Shown in pieces: positions 24,439 to 36,071 of a stretch of 64,000 nt of DNA (positions are counted from its first letter, which is position 1; each line of letters starts with the position of its first letter). The position numbers were made by a program, and so were the translations under genes. The notes under the pieces are model-generated. The model saw only the letters and a program-made list of their open reading frames with translations. It did no database searches and had not been told where the DNA came from. This DNA comes from Thelephora terrestris (Eukaryota; Basidiomycota; Agaricomycetes; Thelephorales; Thelephoraceae): positions 2,728,001 through 2,792,000 of the forward strand of contig WIUZ02000002.1 in assembly GCA_015956445.1 (NCBI GenBank). The letters run 5' to 3'.

Positions 24439-27050
24439 AGTCTCTGCGCGGCCCCCCCGTCATCCCTACTCGTGTTTTCTGCCCATTCGCCCATTCTCCC
24501 GCCTTTGTTACCCCTCTCACGGTACTCGGTTATGTGGGTGGGCAAACGTCGATCGTGACCCATCCACCGCATTCATTCCCCAGGTGATTCTCTTCGTTGT
24601 TGCTGCTCCATCCCCCCCTATCCATGATTTTGTCACGTCTTCCATACATTGCTTCCAAGGTGTTTTCTTCCTCCGCTGAATATGTTTATGTACACCGCTC
24701 CCACACCACCACTCCTTGTCCCTCTATACGTTTCTTGTGCCAGACTTGTAGGTTATGAATTTGAATGAAACGTGATGTATGTATAAGCGCCCAAAATGAT
24801 AGGAGGAACTATCGGACCGAAATATCGCAGTGCAGACAGTGTTAGGCTGGAATCCAGCCTCGAATTTCAGAGCGAATTCGGAGGAGGATTTGAGGGGGGG
24901 GCTGCTGTTGGGGGGACGCTCTGACAGTGTGATCTTTCCCTGGAGGGTGTAATCATGCTCCCATGATTACGACGTCATTATGTTCATGTTGAATTACAGT
25001 ACAGTATATAAACAATATTCGACCTCGATTACAGTAGGATACCTCTCTGTCTCTCTCTCTCAAAACAAACCGTTGTCCATTCTGTTGCCGTTCTGAGTGT
25101 TGCCGCCTCACGGCGGCTTCCAGAGGGATAATTTCAATGCTTGGGAGACAAGACCCGAAGCATCTCTAAAACTCGATGCCTGGGTGCAGTTCAAACCCGG
25201 CGAGCGCTTCAACGTCTCCTGATTCCTATCCAATTTTTACTCGTGTTGTCAAGTGCCCTGGACATTCATGATGTTGGGGGCGGTCCAGATTGTCGTGTCT
25301 GTACAAGGCCGATCTCGCTACACCCGCCGAAACTTGAGCCCTAGTACACGCTGTTGGCTCTTCGCTATTTGTTGCAACATAGGGCGCCAGGAGCTACGTT
25401 GCGGGTGACTTTCGCCTGGTTTCCTCCCAGCTCGCCGTCTAATCAAGAAATATATCGACGCAGAGTGATAAAGTGATTCTTCGATTGGACCGTCCGGCGT
25501 CCAGCCTTGACAACATGCATCGCTATACACTGAACTCCCGCGAGGTGCTAGGTGGTTGATATCTGCGCGTGCAGCGGCTCCAGACGTACATGTGCACATA
25601 CTTGCCTGCAGAGCGCGTTCTTGTGGGTGAACCGGACATCTAACGGCACTCGGCATTTAAGTCTAATGTTGATCCGAGATACAGCCAAGACAGCGGAACG
25701 TCCAGTCTGTATTCCAGGCCGATCTTAACCGATAACCGGCCCCGTTCAAACGTTCATCGCTCTGCTCCCCACCCTCAGGTCTCTCTTTAGTTCAACTTTC
25801 AGTGTACAAGCCCTATGACCTCCAACAGTCATATCGATATTCAGCCTCAAACCGGGCGAATATTGGTGGTTTTAAATGGTCGTCGAGACTATTGCTGGAG
25901 CTGCTCGGATGCTCGGTGTGACCGGGGGCCGAAATCGTTGGGCATATCCCAGCGGGCCGTTCCCCTGAGGTTTTTCCAGGTAAGAACTCGTGCAAAACTC
26001 CAAATAGGGTGGTAATACAGCAAAAAACAATCGTGCTTTCGATGAGAAAGACTCGGACCGCCTTTGTAGGTGGGCCGCCACAAAGCGGGAGCGCTGTGGA
26101 CGGTGGACGTTTTTTTCACCGTATACGTCCCCCAACGAAATGCAAGTGCAGTACGCTACATACAGGCAGAAACCAACGCGTCACCCAGCCGGCATCCGGG
26201 AAAATTCAGAATCCGGCGATCAAGGTTCCCTTGCCCGATGCCCAGGTTCAGGTACATATTATGAGCCTGAACCGGTCGAGCACACCGCCCACAGAACGCT
26301 CACGCCTAAGTGCCCTGCCTTGTGTAGGTCCATCTTTCTGAGCGGAGACCGATTCCAGAGGACCTACAAAAACTTCCTCCGAAGTGACTTGCTTATTGAA
26401 GTAGGTGATGTCTAGCGCGACCTTTTGAATATCGAAGGCATCAAGGTCCTGCGTCAACATCGGGGTAAGTGCTCAACGAACTTTGGCCCCGAGAAACTGG
26501 ATGAGGCGGAAGGGTTGTAGCGAGTCCACCCCTCGCTTCCGACTCTCTTGGAGGATTAATGCATCGCCTGCGCAAGTTGGTCTCCAGCACGAGTGGCACC
26601 ACTTCTCCTGTTTGTTCTTCGCGGAATGCCCCGTGCCGAGGCTGAACGGGATGGAGAGGAGGTGGAATACACAATCATGTCCCATTCCACACGCCTAGGC
26701 GCCGCGGGCAAGCACTGGACGACAGAATTTCAAAATTCTTAAAGCGAAAGATCAAAGAGAACAAAGATGGGATAAGTAGCCGCTCTTGCTTACCCGCATT
26801 GACATTTGAGGTCGGAACGGGACGTGTGGCTGCGCCCAAGGCCGTGTGGTTCTTTTCCGCCTGCAATGATGAGTCTTCGGGACCGCGAATTCCGCGCCCA
26901 AGCGCCTTGTCATCATCAAAGGAGCATGTACACTAGTATGTGGGGGACCTTGGGCGATATCATTTGTGCCTCTAAGCGCTTGGAAACTGCAACCCGGCGT
27001 GGGTCATCAGGGACTATTCAAAGGACGATACGCATCGCTTCGTTCATCTC
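24439..27050. other. Long intergenic region
   Basis: About 2.6 kb without a gene I can support. It contains a CT-rich simple repeat at about 25041-25061 and short G runs near 24895. Open frames on both strands overlap one another and show no domains. Confidence 0.4.
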
Positions 27051-27060
27051 AAATATAAAT
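27051..27060 (+). promoter_or_regulatory. TATA-like box for the gene at 27153
   Basis: AAATATAAAT lies about 95 bp upstream of the chosen start codon, a normal distance for a core promoter with a short leader. Inferred from position only. Confidence 0.45.
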
Positions 27061-27152
27061 AACTCCCGAGGGTTTGAACTCTCGAAGGCCACCCGCTGAC
27101 CTCGTTGCACCAAACACCACCCTTCAATTTCACGACGACCCAGCTTACAGCA

Positions 27153-29016
27153 ATGCCGCAGAACAGAATGCTCGACTTCGCTGGTTTCCCTGGCCTCGAC
27201 AAGGATTATCCCAGTCTCGGCAACCTCAGCGTGGTAGACGACTTCTTCAGTATGCTCGACGGGGATAGGAATACATGTCTTGAACCATACAGCCATCGGT
27301 GTACTGGGAATACCACGAGCGAAATGTGGTATGTTCATCCGTCGGAATGTGGCGACCTAGGCCAGCTGTACGCGGGGGTAGAGGTCTTGGGAGACCTAAA
27401 TTTCCCCTCAGATCTGTATGACGCCACCATCCCTCCGACTTCCCTGTACCCGGGAAACCGAGCATTCCTTGATGAAGGTATGTTATGTGTTCCTTCCCGC
27501 GACTGTCGTTCAGGTATTCATCCACCCGCCACAGGACACGACTCGCGCCTTTACTCAGGTGTGGGCATGTACACCTCCTCGCACCAGTCGGCGACCATCC
27601 CTTCCTTCGCCAGCTGCACTCCTTCTCCCATCCCGACCCTCTCCTGTGGTTGTAAGTCCCATCTTTTCTCCGAAGATATATGTCAGCTACTTACCCGATA
27701 CGGTCAGCCTGGCCCCCCTCCTCTAGCTGGTATTCCGCGCCTACAACCGTCATCGCCAACCCGATCGCCCTAAACCACGTCGCCCCTCACTGGGAAGAAT
27801 TAGATCTCAGTTTCCCTAACTTCCTCCCCGCGGAAGGACAGTCCGACCTGTCGGTTTCCCATCTCCCCCCACCTTGCATCATGTCCGGGCAGGAACGTGA
27901 GTGCACTTCCCCCATATTTCAAAAGCCGACTCACTTACTCACCATCCAACATGCAGCAAAGGCCCAAGACCCCAATCTTGATCCTTATAGCCTCGACCCG
28001 CGCATCTTGTTTCCCCCCAACCCTTTTCCAGTAAGTGTGTCCACTGTCGCGATCAGAATCGATCATCTCACACAACTTTTTAGGATGTTACTTCGCCTCG
28101 GACACCCCTTCCGGCTTCTGTCAGGTCCTCTGTCGGTCCCCAACGGGCCACAAATCGCGCGAAGAAGACAAGGAAACGCAACGCCGTCAGGTCAACCAAG
28201 AAAACGTGTGGCATTGGCGAGGGTAGGCGCAAAGACAGTTGGGATGTAATCCTTGTCCACTTCCGAGCAAGACTTCGCGAAATCGTTCGGAATGGCCAAT
28301 CCCCCCAGAAGTTGACACCCAAGAAGGATCTCGTCTCCAAGATCGTGAGACTTGTGAGAGAGGAGCTCAAACGATCAGTGAGCTGCATCTTTTTCCGTTT
28401 TTTTGCTTGCCGTCTCCTGACTTCGCGAAAAAGCCACTCCATGACGCCAAAGCTGGGGAAGGAAACCGCCCTAGGAATGTGGAGGACTACCTCACCGGTA
28501 TACTCAGGGAAATCATCCTAGTAGAACCCACTCCCACACCAAGACAGGAAGGATCAGAGGAGACTAATATGAAGGTGGTCGTTTTCGCGAGAAGTAAGCA
28601 CTTTTGTACTCAGTCCCGACCTGGTTTACCGATTTGGTTACGCTGTAGTTGCGGACATACTTGACGCCAGGCTGGTGGCCGTAAACCAACACGTGGCACT
28701 CCGACGACTGTCAGACGGTCCCCAGCCTGGAAAGGGGCCCCATCTCGAGCAGACGGAGGGCCGGGTCAAGAAGAACCGATGGGAAAGGATGAAGCGGAAC
28801 GCGGAACGATGCCACTTGGAGAGGATTAGCTACTTGTTCAAGGTAGCAGATCCACAAAGCACCTGGACAAGAGTGGACGTTCTAAGCTTCGGTAAGTTAA
28901 TCTCCTTCGACTAATGGTTCACATAATTACCCACTAAATCCATCCCAGCTGTCGTTTTCCTCCTTTGTGGTCCCGACGCGTTCTCGTCGGGCTTCGTTGA
29001 GGCCGTGTCTGACTAG
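27153..29016 (+). CDS. bHLH-like regulator with about seven exons
   Basis: The start at 27153 (MPQNRMLDFAGFPGLDK) follows a TATA-like box. Later exons join at canonical sites, for example GQER|KAQDPNLDPYSLDPRIL at about 27.89-27.96 kb and the final join LSF|AVVFLL (GTAAGT...CCCAG), reaching a stop at 29014-29016. The C-terminus reads RVKKNRWERMKRNAERCHLE, a loop (VADPQSTWTRVD) and VLSFAVVFLLCGPDAF: a basic helix, loop and hydrophobic helix as in bHLH DNA-binding domains. A second basic-plus-helical block (RRKDSWDVILVHFRARLREI...VREELKR) lies upstream. A transcription-factor role is inference. Boundaries of the second and third exons (27.5-27.7 kb) are uncertain. Confidence 0.6.
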
Positions 29017-29699
29017 CAGGGACTGTAGATGGATTGTAGATTAGAACGGACCTATACCCCTGTAGTCTATACAAACGCCAAATACCCGTTCATACTCTTC
29101 CGGTCCAGGCTCTTGTATACAAGGTAGTATACTTAATTCACCTGTTGTTAACTCGGATGACCCAGAGCGGCTCGCAAGCATTCTGTATGAGTTGGCGACA
29201 TCGGACGCGTTGGGGACCAAGGCAACCGATGACATAAGGGAAGAGGAAGCTCCAAAGCGCCAACATTACATCTCCATGGACCACCGAACACAGATTCCAC
29301 GTCGTCAACAGAACCCGCGCGTACGTCCCTCGCAATTGATCCATAAACAACGCCCAAGACCGCGTTACAATTAGCGACACCGGGGGAGTTCGCTGCCACA
29401 GACACAAGCTGGATACACGTATCTTTGCATTGGGAAACCACTAGGGGTGCCAAGGCCCGATACCCCAGCGTTCCTTCTCAAATGGGGGCACACTCCCGTG
29501 ATTGAAAGAAGTCAAGAGGATAATCATTTGTAGAGCAGGCAAAGCGCCGCAATCCAGTCATCGCCTCCCCCATTGTGATTGCGGAGGAAAATCCTGAGGG
29601 ACCTTGCAATTTTTCAAGTCAACGTTTGAGTTGAAGTGTTTGTTGACGTGAGAAAAGAGGTCTGATGTAGTGATCCGCGAGTTTTCACCGGTGTGTGTC
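29017..29699. other. Spacer before the TPR relic
   Basis: About 680 bp. No gene or repeat recognised. It may include decayed 5' parts of the adjacent NB-ARC-TPR relic. Confidence 0.35.
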
Positions 29700-30571
29700 G
29701 CCTAGCATTTGCTCAATGTCTTCACCTCCTCGACCCGGACTCTGTCGACATACGTAACGGCTTTCTTGATCATCTATACTGGCACCAACCGCGGCATACT
29801 GTACTCGGGCCAAAGATTGAACGGCTTCCGGATGACCGCCGCTGAAAGCCCAGGAGCTTGCTCAAGCTCTCACAGCTGTTTGGTTCGGTCGGGGATCATA
29901 TCGAAGAAAAACGGCTCCTCAATCGTGCCTTAAACCTTTGGAGAGAGCAAGCGGGTGACTGTTGGGTTGCTTACGCTGAGGCAGCTAGCCGAGGCAAACC
30001 GGATACTAGGCCTCCGCGAAGGGGATACAACAAGCAAAAGAGTTGTTGGAGACTTCTGAAAGGCTCGGTGACAAGAAGGAGCACGCATGGTGTTTGACCG
30101 ACCTCGCGCGGTTGTGGCTCGACCTCGACAAGGCGAAAGAAGCCGTGACGCACTTGATCAATCTCCTGGATAAAGGTCAAGAATTTGCGCTATGTCGATC
30201 TCACCGTCTGCTTGGCGATATATCTCGTTGCAAGAAGGAGAAGGCCATTTGCCATTATGAAGCGGCCTTTGCCATCGCGTCCACATTCAACTGGGGCAAC
30301 TTTTTGGATCCATCACTCCCTGGCAAGGCTGTTTTTCAACGAAGACGAGTTTGACGATGCACGCGCCCACATCGAACAAGCCAAGCAGCATGCGGGTGAT
30401 GATACATATTCCCTTGGTCGCGCGATGGAGATGCAGGCCTGGATTCGCTGTCGACGACGCAGGCTCGGAGATGCGACGTTCGGGGCTTTATCCGCAATCG
30501 ATATCTTTGAGAAGCTCGGGGCGGCAAGGGACCTAGAACGCTGCAGAGCTCTTCTCCGAGAGATCGAGTGA
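29700..30571 (+). pseudogene. 3' relic of an NB-ARC-TPR gene (TPR region only)
   Basis: Pieces in different frames match the TPR half of the gene at 31249-34325 in the same order: HLLNVFTS against HLLDVFTP; LKLSQLFGSVGDHIEEKRLL against LFELGRLFYEVRDLAEARRLL; AICHYEAAFAIASTFNW against AIYHYEKGLKIASAFNR; RAHIEQAKQHAGDD against SAHIGQLKLDAGNN; and EKLGAARDLERCRALLREIE against ENLRIAEKAELCRYLLWEID. At least two frame changes and in-frame stops break it. There is no nucleotide-binding domain, so this is a dead tandem copy. Confidence 0.75.
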
Positions 30572-31248
30572 GCAGTGCAAAGACCGGGATACCTCTGGTG
30601 GACTCGATTCCGAGGGTGGGCTTTGAATCGTGATACCTATCACGCCGATTAACCCTCTTCGTTATTAGTGTGTTGTATACCTGGAGGCACGAGCCATTGA
30701 TCCGAGTGGATACCTCATTCCCGAACACCGCCGCATTCCTACATCTCCAAGGTCCTTCACTGTCGCAACGGTTGCTACCTGTCCCCCGTTTTGCATTTCC
30801 CCTTCCATGCCTATTTTATCATTGACCTGCATTGTGCATCATCTAACCCTACGTCTCTCATTTGTCATCCGCTATGCATTGACCAAATTTTAAACCGTCT
30901 TTTTGGTTTGGGTTGTCATTGAGGCCGCGAATGATATGAGAAGAGAGCCCAGAAGGGCGTAGTATGGATCCCGCCACTCACAGCAGCCTTTGGCCTTCTT
31001 GCTATTTTCGTGGAAGCCAGGTTCGCGCTGTTCTATTCCTGACAGACCGTGACCTCTGTACGATGTTGTTTAACAGCTTATCGCGCCGGTGCTTACCGTT
31101 CGTCAGACCGCCAACCGAAGCGCAGCCAAAATTACGCAGCCTCCACTGGCTGCACAAGGCATAACAGCCGCCCGTCTCTATTGAGTAGAGTGCCTCGTGA
31201 TCGACGGACCACCTTTCTTCTCATCTCCCACTACAGTATCTCTCGACG
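30572..31248. other. Promoter region of the NB-ARC-TPR gene
   Basis: About 680 bp between the relic and the intact gene. No coding feature supported. Confidence 0.35.
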
Positions 31249-34200
31249 ATGGCTTCCAATTCCCGGCGGTCTGGAGGGCGCGGTGGCGTTCTTCCAAAGT
31301 TAGATGTGGCCCTACAATTCTTAAGTGGTGCGAAGGACTCCTGTGGTTTCGCGCCGGCCCAAATCGCTTTTGGTACGGCTTGTGTCCTTTTGACTATGAT
31401 CAGGGTACGTTCGCTCCTATCTTTCGACGGCGAGCTTCCGGTTCACGATTACTCAGGATACCATGAGCAACAAACAAGACTTTGTCAATCTCGGACTGTT
31501 CTGCGTTAAAGTTTGTGAAGCTCTCGACCGGGGGTTGAAGGAGAGGGGATCAAACGATCTCAACGAGTCCGTGCACAAGGCCATCGAACAACTGACAACG
31601 TGAGTTACGCCAACAGTACCCGCACGGAGCGATCCGCTTATCGAGGCCTGAATCACAGAACTATGGCTGAAATCCAGGGAAACGTCACCCAGAAGGGTCA
31701 ACAGAGTTGGGTCTCCGGATTCATAAACGCGAGGGGCGATAAGGATGCTATCGCCGGCTGGAAGCAAGAGCTCACGATGGTCCTCGACGTGTTCCAGGTG
31801 CGCACATTCCATTCTTTTTGGCATTCGCTAACGGCACCCTGCCAGACCGAACTGATGGTCAATGTTTACGTGGTGGCTGAGCGCGTTGAACGAAAACTGG
31901 ATGTATTCATTAACCAGGAAGGTGCCCCGGGTCAACATCTTCCGGTAAGTGAGGCTTCCTCTCCACTACCAAATGGATACTGACCCTCTTCCAGGCCCAA
32001 GCCAGGTCAGTTATAACGAATACGATAGGATTCATAGTCTTACATTTCAACAGCATCCCTCTTGGAGAATCGCCTCCCTCGGCGCCGAAGGACTTTTTCG
32101 GGCGCAACGACCTGATCAAGGAGATCATTGATCATGCTGAAAAACTCGAATCCATCGCTCTCATCGGCGCAGGCGGGATTGGGAAAACGTCAATTGCCCT
32201 CACTGTCCTTCACAGCGATCGTATCAAGCGCCGTTTTGGCGACAACCGCCGATTCCTCCGTTGTGATAAGTTCTCTGCCTCGCGTGCAAATTTCCTCGCA
32301 CAACTCAGCAATGTCATCGGTTCCGGCATAAAGAATCCTGAAGATTTAACCCCACTTCGTCCATTCCTGTCCTCAAAGGCGATGATCCTGATCCTCGACA
32401 ACGCGGAATCAATTCTCGACCCTCAGGGAACTGACGCTGGAGGTATATATACCGTTGTGGAGGAGCTGAGTCAATTCAGCAACATTTGCCTGGGCATTAC
32501 CTCCCGCATCACCACCATCCCCCCACAGTGCAAGCGGCTAAAGATCCACACACTATCGATGGAGGCGGCATGCGACATCTTCTACAGCATCTACGGCGAC
32601 GGCGAGCGGTCCATAGTTATCGAGGATCTTCTCCAACAATTAGACTGTCACGCTCTCTCAATAAAGCTACTCGCTACCGCCGCGTCCCACAACGTGTGGG
32701 ATCACGATCGACTGGCACAGGAATGGCGCACGCGTCGCGCGCAAGCACTCAGGACAAATTTCAACGAGAGCCTGGCAGCGACCATAGAGTTATCCCTCGC
32801 TTCTCCAACATTCCGCAACCTCGGCCCCGATGCTCGCAAGCTGCTCGAAGTTGTCGCCTTCTTTCCTCAAGGCATCAACGAAAACCATCTAGACTGGTTG
32901 TTCCCCACCATATCCAACCGGAAGGACGTCTTCGACAACTTCCGCATTCTCTCCTTGACGTCTCGAAGCAGCGGCTTCATCACGATGTTGCATCAGGAAG
33001 ATGGCTGTCAAATGTTTTTTGACGTGCACTTTTCGCGACTTCCCATCGCTTATTTGACACTTTATTACTATATTTGGTTCGTCAACTTCTCAAGATCCAC
33101 GACATAACTTCTAGAAGTACGTACTTTTCCCTTCTTTCTGCCTTTTCTTGCAATAACTTACGAAAAGAATGAGAAAAGCCATAAAACACTCATTCCCAAC
33201 TATCCTGATGTGGCACCGATCAGAGACTATCTCTGTCCCCAACATCCAACATCAGCCCCACTCCTCTCTGCAACCAAGGACCGCTACTTCACCCGGTTGT
33301 CGATAGATGTTCATCCCGAAAAACCCGGGTTTGAGGAATCTCGGTGGATCACATTGGAGGATGTAAATGTTGAGCACCTGCTCGATGTCTTCACACCCAA
33401 GGACGCGTACCCGGACGATGTATGGGACGTTTTTTTTCACTTCCTGGAGCACCTCTTTTGGCACAAACCACGACGAACTGTGCTGGGACCAAAGGTTGAA
33501 GGCCTTCCCGACGATCACCATTCCAAGCCAAAATGCTTATTCGAGCTTGGACGGTTGTTTTATGAAGTTAGGGATCTGGCAGAAGCAAGACGACTCCTCA
33601 TTCATACCTTGAAACTCAGGAGACGGCGGGGGGATGAGCCTGGGGTTGCTCAGACGTTAAGATGGCTCAGTGTCGTGAATTTGTTGCTGTTCAACTTCGA
33701 ATCAGGGATACAACAAGCGAAGGAGGCGATAGAAATTCGGGAGCAGCTCGGTGACCCGATCGGGCAAGCGGATTGTTGCAATTACCTTGCGGTCGCGTTG
33801 TTCCACGACGGACAGATCGACGCGGCAGAAGACACGTCATACCGAGCGATCCACCTCGTCTCCGAGTCAGATCAAGGCCAACAATCTGTTGCCTGTGAAT
33901 CTCATCAAGTTCTTGGCTGGGTATACAATCGCAAGGGGGAGACAGAGAAGGCCATTTACCATTACGAGAAGGGTCTCAAAATTGCATCCGCTTTCAACCG
34001 CCACGATCTTCTATTCGAAATTCGCTTTGATCTGGTGTCGCTGTTTTGCGATCAAGCCAGGTTCGACGAAGCAAGCGCTCACATCGGACAACTCAAGCTG
34101 GACGCTGGTAATAATTTCTATAACTTGGGTCAAGCAACGAAGATGCAGGCTACTATTTGGTATGACCAAAGAAGGCTCGAGGATGCAAAATCTGAGGTAT

Positions 34201-34325
34201 TGCGCGCGCTCGAGATCTATGAGAACCTCAGGATTGCAGAGAAAGCGGAGCTTTGCAGGTATCTCCTCTGGGAAATCGATATGGCAACGGAAAGACACTC
34301 TGCCAGTGATCACGCTCGCCGGTGA
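31249..34325 (+). CDS. NB-ARC-TPR STAND protein interrupted by a MITE-like insertion
   Basis: Exons at 31249-31404, 31457-31599, 31659-31797, 31846-31944, an 11-nt micro-exon 31995-32005, and 32054 onward join in frame. The N-terminal ~190 residues look all-helical (LDVALQFLSGAKDS; FCVKVCEALDRGL; VAERVERKLDVF) and may be a helical effector domain like those on fungal STAND proteins. Then FFGRNDLI, Walker A GAGGIGKTS, Walker B MILILDNAES and a GxP-like LDCHALSIKLLA define NB-ARC. From 33211 follow PIRDYLCPQHP, VEHLLDVF and at least five TPR units to EIDMATERHSAS. A 220-bp insertion (32991-33210) separates the halves; read straight through it gives a stop at 33105-33107. Unless it is spliced out, the TPR half is not translated with the NB-ARC half. 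It converges with the membrane gene at 34750. Confidence 0.85.
32991..33210. mobile_element. MITE-like insertion in the NB-ARC-TPR gene
   Basis: The 220-bp segment starts with CATCAGGA and ends with TCCTGATG, perfect 8-bp terminal inverted repeats, and is flanked by TG on both sides (32989-32990 and 33211-33212). Removing it with one TG restores ATG TTG GCA CCG ATC AGA GAC, that is MLAPIRD, the continuous sequence I expect for this protein family at that place. It is AT-rich, non-coding and too short for a transposase, so a non-autonomous DNA transposon fits. The element family is not identified. Confidence 0.65.
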
Positions 34326-34749
34326 GCTTCTGGAAATGATGCCGTTTCCTTCACCTGCTAACTCCCTTCCCAGTGCGTTTGACCCTATCAAATACCTCAA
34401 GGAACGCTTCTCAAAGCGCTGACCCCGGATCTGGGCGGATGTCTCATTACACAGTCTCCTTCCCCCATTTCTGTCCCAAGGATATCCCTCTTGTATTCGT
34501 TGGCCTCCTGTAACTGTCCCTCGATTCCCACTTCATTGTTTTGCCGCTTGTGCTAGTTGGTCTTTGTATGATGGTAGATCCCTTGGACTGATCATTCCCT
34601 TCTACTTGGATTTCCTCTCTCCCGTCTGTATGTCTACATGAGTTGTATGTATCGTGCATGATGTATCCAACAAGATTACGGAAAAGTCTTCCGGTCAAAC
34701 GTCAAAAGATCGTCAAATATAACAATTATAGAGGTCGCTTTATGCCTTA
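34326..34749. other. Convergent intergenic region
   Basis: About 425 bp between two converging stop codons, presumably both 3' ends. Nothing else recognised. Confidence 0.4.
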
Positions 34750-36071
34750 TCAACTTGGAACTTCCTCGATGGCATTCCCCACCCCATCGCCAAGCCTTTC
34801 AAAGGCTCCACCGTTCGCTTCCGTCGAACCCGTGGGGTTCTCGTCAGAAACGGTCTCATCACCACCTGTCGACTCCCCTTCACTGCTCCTGAACCGCATC
34901 GAACCGACACTCCCGCTGCCAGAGGTAATATCTTCGCTCGTCAAGGCTCTCCTGTTGGCGACTCGTAGGATGATGAGGAATGGGGCGATGACCTGCTCAT
35001 CACCACGGTTAGTTAACGAAGGCTGCGGTGGGTCAGGAAATACAAAGATGTCACGAACCTGAACCCCGGCGAGGACTGGGGCGAAGAAGAGCAGGGCGGG
35101 GCTGTTGGCTGCCTCTAGCGCAATAAACAGGACAAGAGCAACAGCATAAAGGGCAAAAGACTCGACGAGCATAGTGGCGACGGCCTTGTACGATTTACTA
35201 GTTGCGCCCGAAGCCCCGATGGCATTTTTTATGTCCCTGTTGTGCAGAATGAGTCGGATAACAATCATGAGTGTGAGGATGACGTTGAGCGCCAGGGAAA
35301 TTGAATAGTATGCAGTGGTGAAGTTGAAGACGCTGACGTCCCCCGAGGGAATGCCAGGTCGTGAGTACATGTAGATGTCCGCAATGCCTATGGCTTTATC
35401 AGCAGCGTTAGTGAGGAGTGCTGTTGTTGAGAACTCAGCACCCACCCAAAAAGGCGAGGTACATCAGGCACGGGAAGGCGATGATCCAATAATTCATAGA
35501 GTAAATGACGTGGCAGCGATACAGCTAGAGGATTAACCCACGTCACACCCAGGTGGCCGACGTTGAGACAGAACGTACCAAAAAGCCATCAGCCAGCCAT
35601 TGATTCAGTTGGAACACAATGTTTGGGACAGTGCTGATCGCCTTGGAGTAGATGACTTCCTGGTATCCAAAAGGCCCAGGAGGAACCTCGCCGCGGACAC
35701 CAGGGAATTCTCGTTTTTCGATGTAGGAGATAGATTGAACGTCGAGGCTCGTCCCAACGTCTATCGTAAACAGCGAGAACATAAGCACAGTGTGGACCAC
35801 CAGTCCCCACTTGATGCCCCCCTTTGTGCGGTTGACTGGATTGAGCAACGCGCCCATACACTGGACAAATAGAATGGTGACGATCCCTAGATTATCAGAT
35901 CAAACAGACAGAGTGAGCTCATGTAGGCGAACGATGAGTGGACGTACCATATAACATCGCGCCGATGAGATATCCGGTGAAATTGAACTTCTCCCAAAGG
36001 TACAGTTGGTAGCTGATTTGTGGAGCGTTTAGATTACCGTGGGACCAGTGTTCCGCCCGGGGGTCAGGCAT
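34750..36071 (-). CDS. Seven-TM-like fungal membrane protein, copy B
   Basis: Paralogue of the gene at 10037-11281. The start at 36071 gives MPDPRAEHWSHGNLNAPQIS and WEKFNFTGYLIGAMLYG, then a GTACGT donor. Later exons contain NPVNRTKGGIKWGLVVHT, SLDVQSISYIEKREFPGV, LNQWLADGF, YYSISLALNVILTLMIVIRL, VATMLVESFALYAVALVLFI and VIAPFLIILRVANRRAL, consistent with about seven membrane helices and a polar serine/glutamate-rich tail. No frame correction was needed here, unlike copy A. Function unknown. It lies tail to tail with the NB-ARC-TPR gene, just as copy A lies beside the NACHT-WD40 gene. Confidence 0.82.
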
